Shown here: positions 9,114 to 18,655 of the stretch, in pieces
How positions within the stretch are numbered: position 1 is the first letter of the stretch
Layout: each line of letters begins with the position of its first letter
From: Thauera aromatica_A
GTDB taxonomy: Bacteria; Pseudomonadota; Gammaproteobacteria; Burkholderiales; Rhodocyclaceae
Length of the DNA: 64,000 nt
Assembly: GCF_023093595.1 (NCBI RefSeq)
Contig: NZ_JALLIK010000108.1
Location: forward strand, 62,001-126,000
Direction of reading: 5' to 3'
Notes under the pieces: model-generated
Database searches by the model: none
What the model saw: only the letters and a program-made list of their open reading frames with translations
Told to the model about the DNA's origin: nothing
Translations under genes and position numbers: made by a program

Positions 9114-10418
9114 ATGTCACTCAACGACCCACGCTGGGGTAGCCAGGGCGGTAACGACGGCGACCGCAACGACGGCAATCGCGGCGAAGACAGCCGCGAC
9201 AGCGACAACCGCGGTGACCGCAACCGCGGTGGCAACCAGGGACCGCCCGATCTCGAAGAGGTCTGGCGCGATTTCAACCAGCGCCTGAGCGGCATGTTCG
9301 GCAACAAGCGTGGCGGCCGCGGTGGTGGCGGTGGTGGCGGTGGTGGCGGCTCGCCGCAACTGCCCAGTTTCTCCTTCAAGCAGTTCGGCGGCGGGATCGG
9401 CGTGCTGCTGGTGCTGGTCGCCGTAGTCTGGCTGGCGAGCGGTTTTTACACGGTCGATGCCAACCAGCGCGGGGTAGTCCTGCGCCTCGGCAAGTACGTC
9501 CAGACCACCGAGCCCGGCCTGCGCTGGCGCCTGCCGGCGCCGTTCGAGTCCCACGAGATCGTCGACCTGACCGGCGTGCGCACGGTCGAAGTCGGCTATC
9601 GCGGCTCGGAGCGCAACAAGATGCTGCGCGAATCGCTGATGCTCACCGACGACGAGAACATCATCAACATCCAGTTCGCGGTGCAGTACGTGCTCAACAG
9701 CCCGGAAAACTACGTCTTCAACAACCGTTTCCCCGATGAAGCGGTCGGTCAGGCGGCGGAAACCGCGATGCGCGAGATTGTCGGCAAGAGCCGGATGGAC
9801 TTCGTGCTATACGAAGGGCGCGAGGAAATCGCCGCTACCGCGCACGAACTGATGCAGCGCATCCTCGACCGCTATGAAACGGGTATCCAGATCAGCCGCG
9901 TGACGATGCAGAACGCCCAGCCGCCGGAGCAGGTGCAGGCCGCGTTCGACGATGCGGTGAAGGCCGGGCAGGATCGCGAGCGGCAGAAGAACGAAGGCGA
10001 GGCCTATGCCAACGATGTCGTGCCCCGTGCCCGTGGTACCGCCTCGCGCCTGGTCGAGGAGGCGAACGCCTACCGCGAGCGCGTCGTCGCCAACGCCGAG
10101 GGCGAGGCCAGCCGCTTCAGCCAGGTCTTCGCCGAGTACGTCCGGGCGCCGCAGGTGACCCGCGAGCGCCTGTACATCGAGACCATGCAACAGGTGATGT
10201 CGAACACTTCGAAGGTGATGATCGATGCCAAGGGCAATGGCAACCTGCTTTTCCTTCCGCTCGACAAGCTGATGCAGCAGGCCGGCGCCAGGCCGGCGTC
10301 GGCGGCGTCCCTGCCCGACTCGCAATCGGCGGCCGGACTGAGCGCGAATGCGCCGATGCCGTCCCTGGACCCGCGCAATCGCGAACTGATGAGAAGCCGT
10401 GAGCGGGGAGAGCGCTGA
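9114..10418 (+). CDS. hflK: FtsH protease regulatory subunit HflK
   Basis: HflK is an SPFH/prohibitin-family membrane protein that assembles with HflC around FtsH. The 434 residues comprise a polar N-terminus rich in Asp/Asn/Gly/Arg, a poly-glycine stretch near residues 63-80, and one TM segment (GGIGVLLVLVAVVWLASGFY). The SPFH domain then starts at TVDANQRGVVLRLGKYVQT. The frame is open from a GTG at 9096. The ATG at 9114 is preferred because it gives the usual MSLNDPRWG start. The stop overlaps the hflC ATG by one base. Confidence 0.95.
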   Translation: MSLNDPRWGSQGGNDGDRNDGNRGEDSRDSDNRGDRNRGGNQGPPDLEEVWRDFNQRLSGMFGNKRGGRGGGGGGGGGGSPQLPSFSFKQFGGGIGVLLVLVAVVWLASGFYTVDANQRGVVLRLGKYVQTTEPGLRWRLPAPFESHEIVDLTGVRTVEVGYRGSERNKMLRESLMLTDDENIINIQFAVQYVLNSPENYVFNNRFPDEAVGQAAETAMREIVGKSRMDFVLYEGREEIAATAHELMQRILDRYETGIQISRVTMQNAQPPEQVQAAFDDAVKAGQDRERQKNEGEAYANDVVPRARGTASRLVEEANAYRERVVANAEGEASRFSQVFAEYVRAPQVTRERLYIETMQQVMSNTSKVMIDAKGNGNLLFLPLDKLMQQAGARPASAASLPDSQSAAGLSANAPMPSLDPRNRELMRSRERGER

Positions 10419-11299
10419 TGCGTGACAAGATGTCTGTGATTGGCGGCAGCCTGCTGCTCGCCGTGGTGATCGCCTCGATGTCGCTGTTTACCGTCGATCA
10501 GCGCCAGTATGCGATCGTGTTCCAGCTCGGCGAAGTCAAGGAAGTGATTTCCGAGCCCGGACTGAACGTCAAGCTGCCGTTCATCCAGAACGTGCGCTAT
10601 TTCGACAAGCGCATCCTGACCATGGATACGCCGGAGCCGGAGCGCTTCATCACCTCCGAGAAGAAGAACGTACTGGTCGATCACTTCGTCAAATGGCGCA
10701 TCGTCGATCCGCAGCTGTACTACGAATCGGTCGCCGGCGACGAAGCGCGCGCGCGCACCCGCCTGACCCAGACGGTCAATGCCGGCCTGCGCGAGGAGTT
10801 CGGCCGCCGCACGGTCCATGACGTGGTCTCCGGCGAGCGCGACCGTATCATGGAGCAGATGCGCGAACGTGCCGACCGCGACGCGCGCACCATCGGCGCG
10901 CAGATCGTCGACGTGCGCCTGAAACGGGTCGATCTGCCCAACGAGGTGTCCGAGTCGGTGTACCGGCGGATGGAAGCCGAGCGCAAGCGCGTCGCCAACG
11001 AGCTGCGCTCGCTGGGTGCGGCCGAAGCCGAGCGCATCCGCGCCGATGCCGACCGCCAGCGCGAGGTCATCATCGCCGAGGCCTATCGCTCGGCCCAGGA
11101 GGCCATGGGCGAGGGCGATGCCAAGGCGACCGCGATCTATGCCGAAGCCTACGGCAAGAGCCCGGACTTCTACGCCTTCTACCGCAGCCTCGAAGCCTAC
11201 CGCTCGAGCTTTTCCGGCAAGGACGACGTGATGGTGGTCGACCCGAGCTCGGACTTCTTCCGCTTCATGAAGGATGCCGGAGGCGCTGCGCGCAACTGA
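10418..11299 (+). CDS. hflC: FtsH protease regulatory subunit HflC
   Basis: HflC is the SPFH partner of HflK and controls access of membrane substrates to FtsH. The 293 residues have an N-terminal membrane anchor (VIGGSLLLAVVIASMSLFTV), then a prohibitin domain (DQRQYAIVFQLGEVKEVI), and end in an Ala/Glu-rich helical region. Start and stop overlap with hflK (TGATG) indicates translational coupling. It is followed by the small DUF2065 gene seen next to hflC in many proteobacteria. Confidence 0.96.
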   Translation: MRDKMSVIGGSLLLAVVIASMSLFTVDQRQYAIVFQLGEVKEVISEPGLNVKLPFIQNVRYFDKRILTMDTPEPERFITSEKKNVLVDHFVKWRIVDPQLYYESVAGDEARARTRLTQTVNAGLREEFGRRTVHDVVSGERDRIMEQMRERADRDARTIGAQIVDVRLKRVDLPNEVSESVYRRMEAERKRVANELRSLGAAEAERIRADADRQREVIIAEAYRSAQEAMGEGDAKATAIYAEAYGKSPDFYAFYRSLEAYRSSFSGKDDVMVVDPSSDFFRFMKDAGGAARN

Positions 11300-11306
11300 T
11301 TCCTTC

Positions 11307-11492
11307 ATGGGCAGCTCGCTACTGACCGCCTTCGCCCTGATGCTGATCATCGAAGGTTTTCTTCCCTTCATCGCGCCAGCGGCCTGGCGCGAAACTTTTT
11401 TGCGCCTGGCGAGCATGGCCGACGGTCAGATCCGTTTCATCGGGCTGACGTCCATGCTCGCCGGTCTCGTCCTGCTGTTCATTTTCATCTGA
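11307..11492 (+). CDS. DUF2065 (YjeT-like) small membrane protein
   Basis: This 61-residue protein has two membrane segments, roughly residues 4-22 (LLTAFALMLIIEGFLPFIAP) and 41-60 (FIGLTSMLAGLVLLFIFI), with a short polar turn (WRETFLRLASMADGQIR) between them. This matches the DUF2065 family, found between hflC and purA or hisZ in proteobacteria; its function is not established. The frame is open further upstream inside hflC. The ATG at 11307 is chosen because it lies after the hflC stop and gives the family-length protein. It probably shares the hflKC transcript. Confidence 0.85.
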   Translation: MGSSLLTAFALMLIIEGFLPFIAPAAWRETFLRLASMADGQIRFIGLTSMLAGLVLLFIFI

Positions 11493-11510
11493 CACTCATC
11501 TGACACTCTC

Positions 11511-12668
11511 ATGCGCTGGGTCTTGCCCGATTACATCCAGGATGCCCTGCCGTCCGATGCCCATCAGCTCGAGACGCTCCGGCGCCGGCTGCTCGACGCC
11601 TTCCGGGTGCGTGGCTACCAGCTGGTGATGCCGCCGCTGCTCGAATACCTCGATTCGCTCACCACCGGTGCCGGTCGGGACCTCGAGCTGCGCACCTTCA
11701 AGCTGGTCGACCAGCTGTCCGGGCGCACGATGGGGGTGCGCGCCGACATGACGCCTCAGGTCACCCGCATCGATGCCCATCTGCTGAACCGCCGGGGCGT
11801 GTCGCGGCTGTGTTACTGCGGCAGCGTGCTGCACACCCTGCCGTCGACCCTGACCGCGACCCGCGAGCCGCTCCAGCTCGGCGCCGAGCTGTACGGCCAT
11901 GCCGGCATCGAGGCCGACGTCGAGATCCTGCACCTGCTCGCCGAAGTGCTGCGCCTGGCCGAAGTGCCGGCGTCGCGCATCGACATCGGCCACGTCGGCC
12001 TGTTCCATGCGTTGGCCGCGCGTGCCGGGCTGGTGCCGGGGCGCGAGGAAGAATTGTTCGACCTGCTCCAGGCCAAGGACGTGCCGGCGCTGCACGATGC
12101 GCTTGCCGGGGTGGCCGAGCCGGTGCGCAGTGCGCTGCTCGCACTGCCCGAGCTCTATGGCGGGCCGGAGGTGCTCGATGTGGCGGCCGCACGCCTGCCG
12201 CAGGACGCGGAAATTGCCGCCTTGCTGGGGGAACTGCGCCAGCTTGCCGCCGCGCTGGCCGATCTGCCGATCAGCTTCGATCTGGCCGACCTGCGCGGCT
12301 ACCACTACCACAGCGGCGTCGTGTTCGCCGCTTACGGCGCCGATTCGCCGGCCGCGCTTGCGCTCGGCGGACGGTACGACCGGGTCGGCGAGGCTTTCGG
12401 CCGTGCCCGTCCGGCGACCGGCTTCAGCCTCGACCTGCGCGAGCTGGCCTGGCATCTGCCGTCTTCACCGGCGAGCGTCGGTGCGGTGCTCGCACCGCTT
12501 GCCGAAGACCCGGAACTGGCGGCCGAAGTGGCCGCCCTGCGCGCGCGTGGCGGGATTGTCGTCACCGCGCTGCCGGGGCATGAAGGAACTTGGAACGAGG
12601 CCGGTTGCGACCGGCAACTGGTGAAACGGGACGGGCGCTGGACGCTCGTGCCGTTACAGGGAGAGTAA
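11511..12668 (+). CDS. hisZ: ATP phosphoribosyltransferase regulatory subunit HisZ
   Basis: HisZ is a catalytically inactive histidyl-tRNA synthetase paralogue that activates the short form of HisG in the first step of histidine synthesis. The 385-residue protein starts MRWVLPDYIQDALPSDAHQL and keeps class II synthetase-like blocks (TFKLVDQLSGRTMGVRADMT; LALGGRYDRVGEAFGRARPA). It lacks the C-terminal anticodon-binding domain of HisS. Its presence implies a short-form HisG elsewhere in the genome. It lies 4 bases before purA, the order common in betaproteobacteria. Confidence 0.94.
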   Translation: MRWVLPDYIQDALPSDAHQLETLRRRLLDAFRVRGYQLVMPPLLEYLDSLTTGAGRDLELRTFKLVDQLSGRTMGVRADMTPQVTRIDAHLLNRRGVSRLCYCGSVLHTLPSTLTATREPLQLGAELYGHAGIEADVEILHLLAEVLRLAEVPASRIDIGHVGLFHALAARAGLVPGREEELFDLLQAKDVPALHDALAGVAEPVRSALLALPELYGGPEVLDVAAARLPQDAEIAALLGELRQLAAALADLPISFDLADLRGYHYHSGVVFAAYGADSPAALALGGRYDRVGEAFGRARPATGFSLDLRELAWHLPSSPASVGAVLAPLAEDPELAAEVAALRARGGIVVTALPGHEGTWNEAGCDRQLVKRDGRWTLVPLQGE

Positions 12669-12672
12669 GGAA

Positions 12673-13983
<1,311 letters not shown>

Positions 13984-14141
13984 TTTCGTCTCGTCGCCGA
14001 GCCCGGTCGCAGCCGCGACCGGCACCGCAGAAAACGCGGGAGTGGTCCTGTCCGCGAACGGCTTCCCCGCATGGGGCGTTCGCGGGCCGGTCCGCTCCCG
14101 CGGCATTTCCGCCAGCGCTGCCGCACGCTTGCCGGTGAACG

Positions 14142-14168
14142 AAAAAAGCCGGCTTTCAGCCGGCTTTT
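14142..14168 (-). terminator. Rho-independent terminator after tRNA-Leu copy 1 (possibly bidirectional)
   Basis: An 8-bp palindromic stem (AGCCGGCT, loop TTC, AGCCGGCT) is flanked by six A residues on the left and a T-run on the right. On the minus strand this gives a stem followed by U6, starting 10 bases after the tRNA 3' end. On the plus strand it could also end the purA transcript. Confidence 0.8.
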
Positions 14169-14177
14169 CCCTGCGTT

Positions 14178-14262
<85 letters not shown>

Positions 14263-14395
14263 AGGGACGCGCATAATAGCAAAGGCTTCGACCTGCGGGA
14301 AGGGCTTCACCCATTTTTTCGCGCTCCGGCCGTCGATCGAGGCGGTCCGCGCGCGATGCAGCAGCGCCACTCCCCGGCGGTTGGCGGCGGACAAC

Positions 14396-14423
14396 AAAAA
14401 AGCCGCTCCGAAGAGCGGCTTTT
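14396..14423 (-). terminator. Rho-independent terminator after tRNA-Leu copy 2
   Basis: The stem AGCCGCTC / GAGCGGCT with a CGAA tetraloop is followed on the minus strand by a T-run (complement of the A5 at 14396-14400). It lies 8 bases beyond the 3' end of the upstream tRNA copy. The two tRNA genes are therefore likely to be separate transcription units. Confidence 0.8.
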
Positions 14424-14431
14424 CCGACAAC

Positions 14432-14516
<85 letters not shown>

Positions 14517-14528
14517 AGGAAGACGCGC

Positions 14529-14556
14529 ATTATAAGCACCGAAAGAAGATTGTCAA
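14529..14556 (-). promoter_or_regulatory. Sigma-70 promoter for tRNA-Leu copy 2, overlapping the rnr start
   Basis: On the minus strand, TTGACA (14551-14556) and TATAAT (14529-14534) are perfect consensus hexamers with a 16-base spacer, 12 bases upstream of the tRNA. The -35 hexamer ends on the A of the rnr ATG, and the spacer contains the rnr Shine-Dalgarno (GAAAGAAG). The two genes therefore share the same DNA in opposite directions. Confidence 0.88.
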
Positions 14557-17525
14557 TGACTCGCAAAACGAAAAAAAACACTTCCAGGCGCGGCACGACG
14601 CAAGCCGAAGAGGCCGCGCGCACGAACTCCGCCCACCGCAGCGAGAAGGCGCACAAGAGTGCCGGTGACGGCCACCGTCCTGCTTCCGTCACGCCTCCGG
14701 CCGCGACGGGCGTTGCGAAGGGAGCGGTGAAGGGCCCCGGCCGCAGCCGTGCCGCACGCAAGGCCGCGGCCGCCCAGGCGAGCGCCATCCGCCTCGCCGA
14801 TCCGCACTACCTGCGGGAATCGCAGCAGTACGAACATCCGCTTCCCAGCCGCGAGTACGTGCTGCAGATCCTCGCCGAGCGCGGCGTGCCGATGCCGTTC
14901 TCGGAACTCGTCGCGGCGCTCGACATCGCGCCGCACGAGCTCGATTTCTTCGACCGCCGCTTGCGCGCGATGGAGCGCGACGGCCAGATCATCCGCAACC
15001 GGCGCGATGCCTACCTCTTGCCGTCCAAGGTCGATCTGATCAAGGGCCGTGTCGAGGGGCATCCGGACGGCTTCGGCTTCCTGCGCCGCGACGACGGCGA
15101 GCCCGACATCTTCCTCGGCCCCAAGGAGATGCGCGAAGTGCTGCACGGCGACCGCGTGATCGTGCGCATCTCCGGCACCGACCGCCGCGGCCGCCCCGAA
15201 GGCAAGCTCGTCGAGGTCCTCGAACGGGCCAACACCCGGGTCGTCGGCCGCGTCATCAACGAACACGGCGTCATGATCGTGGTGCCGGAGAACCGCCGCC
15301 TGGCGCAGGACATCCTGGTCGCCCCGGGCGGGCGCAAGAAACCCGAGCCCGGCCAGATCGTCACCGTCGAACTGGTCGAGCAGCCGACCAAGTTCGCCCA
15401 GCCGATCGGGCGCATCGTCGAGGTGCTGGGCAACTACGCCGACCCCGGCATGGAGATCGAGATCGCGCTCAGGAAGCACGACCTGCCCTTCGAGTTTTCG
15501 TCGGAAGCCAAGGCGCAGACGCGCAAACTCCCCGACACGGTACGCAAGAAGGACTGGGCCGGGCGCGAGGACCTCACCCGGCTGCCGCTGGTCACCATCG
15601 ACGGCGAAACCGCGAAGGACTTCGACGACGCGGTGTATTGCGAGCGTCAGGGCAAGGGCTACCGCCTGATCGTCGCCATCGCCGACGTTTCGCACTACGT
15701 CGACGCCGCCAGTGCGCTCGACCAGGACGCCTTCGATCGCGGCAACTCGGTGTATTTTCCGCGCCGGGTGATCCCGATGCTGCCGGAGAAGCTCTCCAAC
15801 GGCCTGTGCTCGCTCAATCCGCAGGTCGAGCGCCTGGCGATGGTGGCCGACATCGACATCTCGGCCAGCGGGGCGATCAAGCAGTACCGCTTCTATCCGG
15901 CGGTGATCTGGTCGCATGCCCGCCTGACCTACACCCGGGTGGCTGCGGCGCTGTACGACAAGGATGCGGCCGCACGCGCCGAACTGGCCGCGCTGCTCCC
16001 CCATCTGGAAAACCTCGACAAGCTTTTCCGCGTGCTGCTCAAGGCGCGCGCCAAACGCGGCGCGATCGACTTCGAGACCACCGAGACGCGGATGATTTTC
16101 GATGAGCAGGGCAAGATCGCGCAGATCGTGCCCGAGGTGCGCAACGACGCCCATCGCCTGATCGAGGAGTGCATGCTCGCCGCCAACGTGTGCGCGTCCG
16201 ACTTCCTCGCGACCCGCGAGCACCCGGCGCTGTACCGCGTCCACGACAGCCCCTCCGAGGACAAGCTCGCCAAGCTGCGCGAATTCCTCAAGGAGTTCGG
16301 CCTCGGCCTGGGCGGCGGCGACGAGCCGCGCGCGAGCGATTTCGCCAAGCTGCTCGAACAGGTCAAGGACCGCCCCGATGCCCAGCTGCTGCAGACCGTG
16401 ATGCTGCGCTCCTTGAAGCAGGCGATGTACAGCCCGGACAACGTCGGCCACTTCGGGCTCGCCTACGAGTCCTACACCCACTTCACTTCGCCGATCCGGC
16501 GCTACCCCGACCTGTTGATCCACCGCGGCATCAAGGCGGCGCTCGCCGGTGAACAATACCGCCCCGGCGACTGGGAGCAGATCGGCCTGCACTGCTCGAT
16601 GACCGAGCGCCGCGCCGACGAGGCCACGCGCGACGTGGTCGCCTTCCTCAAGTGCTACTTCATGCAGGACCGCGTCGGCGAGGAATTCACCGGCAGCGTG
16701 TCGGCGGTCGTGCCCTTCGGCCTCTTCGTCGCCCTCGACGACATCTTCATCGAGGGCCTGCTGCACATCTCGGATCTGGGCAGCGACTACTTCCACCACG
16801 ACGAGACCCGCCACGCCCTCGTGGGCGAGCGCACCGGCAAACAGTTCCGCCTCTCCGACCGGGTCAAGGTGCAGCTCGTGCGGGTCGACATGGCGACCAA
16901 CAAGATCGACTTCCGCCTCATCGAGGGGCCGCTGCCGGCGCAGCCGAAAGCGCCGGCGAAGGCCGCCGAAGCTACGGCACCGCAAGCTGAAGCGCCGCAA
17001 GCCGCGGTGCCGGCGGCCGCCGCGAAGCCGCCCAGGGCGCGGCCGAAGAAGCGCGCGGCCGAGCCGGTGGCCGCGCCCGCACTGGCCGCCGAGGCCCCGG
17101 CTGCGATGCCGGCGGCCGCGGAGCCCAAGTCGCGCAAGTCCCGGGCGAAGAAGGCGGCCGCCGAGCTCGCTCCTGCACCGGCGGCCGCGCCGCCGGCCGC
17201 CGTGTCCACGCCGCGCAAGGCGCGCACGAAGAAGACCGTTGCAGAGCCGGCGCCGGTCGAAGCCCCGCCTGCCGCCGAGGCGAAGGCGCCCCGGTCGCGC
17301 GTGAGGAAGGCGGGCACGCCGCCGGCTGCCGACGCGCCGGTCCCGGCCGCGGCCGTGCCGGCCACCGAAGCGAAGCCGCGCACGCCGCGCGCGAAAAAGG
17401 CCGCGGCCGCAGCCGCTGCCGCACCGGTCCCCGAAGCGCTAGAATCCGCGACCCCGACTCCGTCCGTGGCTCCGGCCCGACGTGCCGGGCGCAAGACTTC
17501 CGCAAAGGGCACCGACCGTGGCTAA
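14556..17525 (+). CDS. rnr: Ribonuclease R with a long basic Ala/Lys/Pro tail
   Basis: RNase R is a processive 3'-5' exoribonuclease that degrades structured RNA. The 989-residue protein has cold-shock domains after a basic N-terminus and the RNB catalytic core around LVTIDGETAKDFDDAVYC, with its metal-binding Asp cluster. It also has NGLCSLNPQVERLAMVADID, SYTHFTSPIRRYPDLLIHRG and a C-terminal S1 domain (EEFTGSVSAVVPFGLFVAL) ending near residue 790. About 200 further residues form a low-complexity tail with repeated basic units (RARPKKR, KSRAKKAAAE, KARTKKT, TPRAKKAAAA). E. coli RNase R has 813 residues. A TTG at 14550 is in frame; the ATG at 14556 is preferred for spacing to GAAAGAAG. It overlaps rlmB by 8 bases. 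Confidence 0.93.
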   Translation: MTRKTKKNTSRRGTTQAEEAARTNSAHRSEKAHKSAGDGHRPASVTPPAATGVAKGAVKGPGRSRAARKAAAAQASAIRLADPHYLRESQQYEHPLPSREYVLQILAERGVPMPFSELVAALDIAPHELDFFDRRLRAMERDGQIIRNRRDAYLLPSKVDLIKGRVEGHPDGFGFLRRDDGEPDIFLGPKEMREVLHGDRVIVRISGTDRRGRPEGKLVEVLERANTRVVGRVINEHGVMIVVPENRRLAQDILVAPGGRKKPEPGQIVTVELVEQPTKFAQPIGRIVEVLGNYADPGMEIEIALRKHDLPFEFSSEAKAQTRKLPDTVRKKDWAGREDLTRLPLVTIDGETAKDFDDAVYCERQGKGYRLIVAIADVSHYVDAASALDQDAFDRGNSVYFPRRVIPMLPEKLSNGLCSLNPQVERLAMVADIDISASGAIKQYRFYPAVIWSHARLTYTRVAAALYDKDAAARAELAALLPHLENLDKLFRVLLKARAKRGAIDFETTETRMIFDEQGKIAQIVPEVRNDAHRLIEECMLAANVCASDFLATREHPALYRVHDSPSEDKLAKLREFLKEFGLGLGGGDEPRASDFAKLLEQVKDRPDAQLLQTVMLRSLKQAMYSPDNVGHFGLAYESYTHFTSPIRRYPDLLIHRGIKAALAGEQYRPGDWEQIGLHCSMTERRADEATRDVVAFLKCYFMQDRVGEEFTGSVSAVVPFGLFVALDDIFIEGLLHISDLGSDYFHHDETRHALVGERTGKQFRLSDRVKVQLVRVDMATNKIDFRLIEGPLPAQPKAPAKAAEATAPQAEAPQAAVPAAAAKPPRARPKKRAAEPVAAPALAAEAPAAMPAAAEPKSRKSRAKKAAAELAPAPAAAPPAAVSTPRKARTKKTVAEPAPVEAPPAAEAKAPRSRVRKAGTPPAADAPVPAAAVPATEAKPRTPRAKKAAAAAAAAPVPEALESATPTPSVAPARRAGRKTSAKGTDRG

Positions 17526-18270
17526 AGCACCCGAGAACACTCCCACCCGACTGATCTACGGCTTTCATGCCGTCTCCGCCAAGCTGCGTCATGCGCCCGA
17601 TTCGGTGCTCGAGGTCTTCCTCTCGGCCGACCGCAAGGATGCGCGCGTGCGGAAATTCCTCGCCCAGGCCGAGGCCGCCGGAGCGCGCGTCACCCAGAGC
17701 GAAGGCGACAAGCTCGACGGCCTGGTCGGCACTCGCCGCCACCAGGGCGTGGTCGCCAAGGTCGACGCCACCCGGCGCGAGATCAAGCTCGCCGACGTGC
17801 TCGACGGCCTCGACGAGAACGCGCTGATCCTGGTGCTGGACGGCGTCCAGGACCCGCACAACCTCGGCGCCTGCCTGCGCGTGGCCGACGCCGCCGGCGC
17901 GCACGCCGTGGTCGCGCCCAAGGACCGCGCCGTGGGGCTCAACGCCACCGCGGTCAAGGTCGCCAGCGGTGCGGCCGACACCGTGCCCTACATCACCGTC
18001 ACCAACCTTGCGCGCGCGCTGCGCGAGATGCAGGAGGCCGGCGTGTGGGTGATCGGTGCCGCCGGCGAGGCCGAGCAAACGCTCTACGACATCGACCAGA
18101 AAGGGCCGCTCGCCTGGGTGCTCGGCGCCGAAGGTGATGGCCTGCGCCGGCTCACCCGCGACACCTGCGATGCGCTCGCCCGCATCCCGATGCACGGCAG
18201 CGTCGAGAGCCTGAACGTGTCGGTGGCGAGCGGGATCTGCCTGTTCGAGGCCCGCCGCCAGCGCGGCTGA
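17518..18270 (+). CDS. rlmB: 23S rRNA (guanosine2251-2'-O)-methyltransferase RlmB
   Basis: RlmB is a SPOUT-family methyltransferase that modifies G2251 in the 23S P-loop. The 250 residues show the substrate-binding N-domain (RLIYGFHAVSAKLRHAPDSV) and the SPOUT knot motifs VLDGVQDPHNLGACLRVAD, LGAEGDGLRRLTRD and SLNVSVASGICLFEARRQR. The frame is open from 17482, but the GTG at 17518 gives the family N-terminus and overlaps the rnr stop. rnr-rlmB is a conserved pair in proteobacteria. Confidence 0.95.
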   Translation: MAKAPENTPTRLIYGFHAVSAKLRHAPDSVLEVFLSADRKDARVRKFLAQAEAAGARVTQSEGDKLDGLVGTRRHQGVVAKVDATRREIKLADVLDGLDENALILVLDGVQDPHNLGACLRVADAAGAHAVVAPKDRAVGLNATAVKVASGAADTVPYITVTNLARALREMQEAGVWVIGAAGEAEQTLYDIDQKGPLAWVLGAEGDGLRRLTRDTCDALARIPMHGSVESLNVSVASGICLFEARRQRG

Positions 18271-18336
18271 AGGCTCCGGCAGCGGCGGTGCGCGCTCCGC
18301 CCCGGGGTGCCGGGGGCGCGGGCGCCTGCGCGATGC

Positions 18337-18374
18337 GGCGGCGCGCACGCCGGGGCTTGGCGGTGCGCGCCGCC
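18337..18374. other. Strong GC-rich hairpin between rlmB and the cobalamin riboswitch
   Basis: A perfect 12-bp inverted repeat (GGCGGCGCGCAC / GTGCGCGCCGCC) encloses a 14-base loop. No T-run follows, so it is not a classical terminator. It could block readthrough from rlmB into the bluB leader or protect a 3' end. Nothing else was recognised in 18271-18423. Confidence 0.5.
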
Positions 18375-18423
18375 CCCACGGGGCCCGCTGCGGAGGATTT
18401 CCGGGTAAGCTTCGTCGCCATGT

Positions 18424-18596
18424 GCTTCGGGGTGCCCGCGCTCGCCGCGGGAGAATCGGGAAGGCGGTTCGAGTCCGCCGCGCGCCCAGCGCCGTGAAGG
18501 GGATTGTCCGGGCAAGGTTCGCTCAGCCACTGGTCCGCGAGGACCGGGAAGGCGTCCGGACGAGACGATCCGCAGCCGGAAGACCGGCCCCGAAGC
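18424..18596 (+). ncRNA. Cobalamin (AdoCbl) riboswitch upstream of bluB
   Basis: The 173-base leader carries the recognisable cobalamin-riboswitch blocks in the right order. Closing helix P1 is formed by GCTTCGG (18424-18430) pairing perfectly with CCGAAGC (18590-18596). The start GGTGCCC, the GAATCGGGAA block, the CAGCCACTG block (18533-18542 region) and the diagnostic AGCCGGAAGACCGGCC just before P1 closes (18574-18589) are all present. Downstream, a 14-base palindrome (CAGGCGGCCGCCTG, 18601-18614) sits between the aptamer and the bluB ribosome site and is a candidate expression platform. The aptamer is known to switch genes off when cobalamin is plentiful; that outcome here is inferred. 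Confidence 0.92.
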
Positions 18597-18655
18597 GTTT
18601 CAGGCGGCCGCCTGGTCGGTGGCCGTCCACTGCTCGACGACAAGGGGAATACTTC

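Noticed and set aside
9310..9355. Short GGTGGC tandem repeat as a variable repeat or phase-variation site
   Set aside because: It encodes the poly-glycine linker typical of HflK; the repeat is imperfect and in frame, so it gives no on/off switching.
14553..17000. Minus-strand open frame of 815 codons opposite rnr
   Set aside because: It is antisense to conserved RNase R catalytic domains, with no motif of its own and no ribosome site. Codon-bias shadow.
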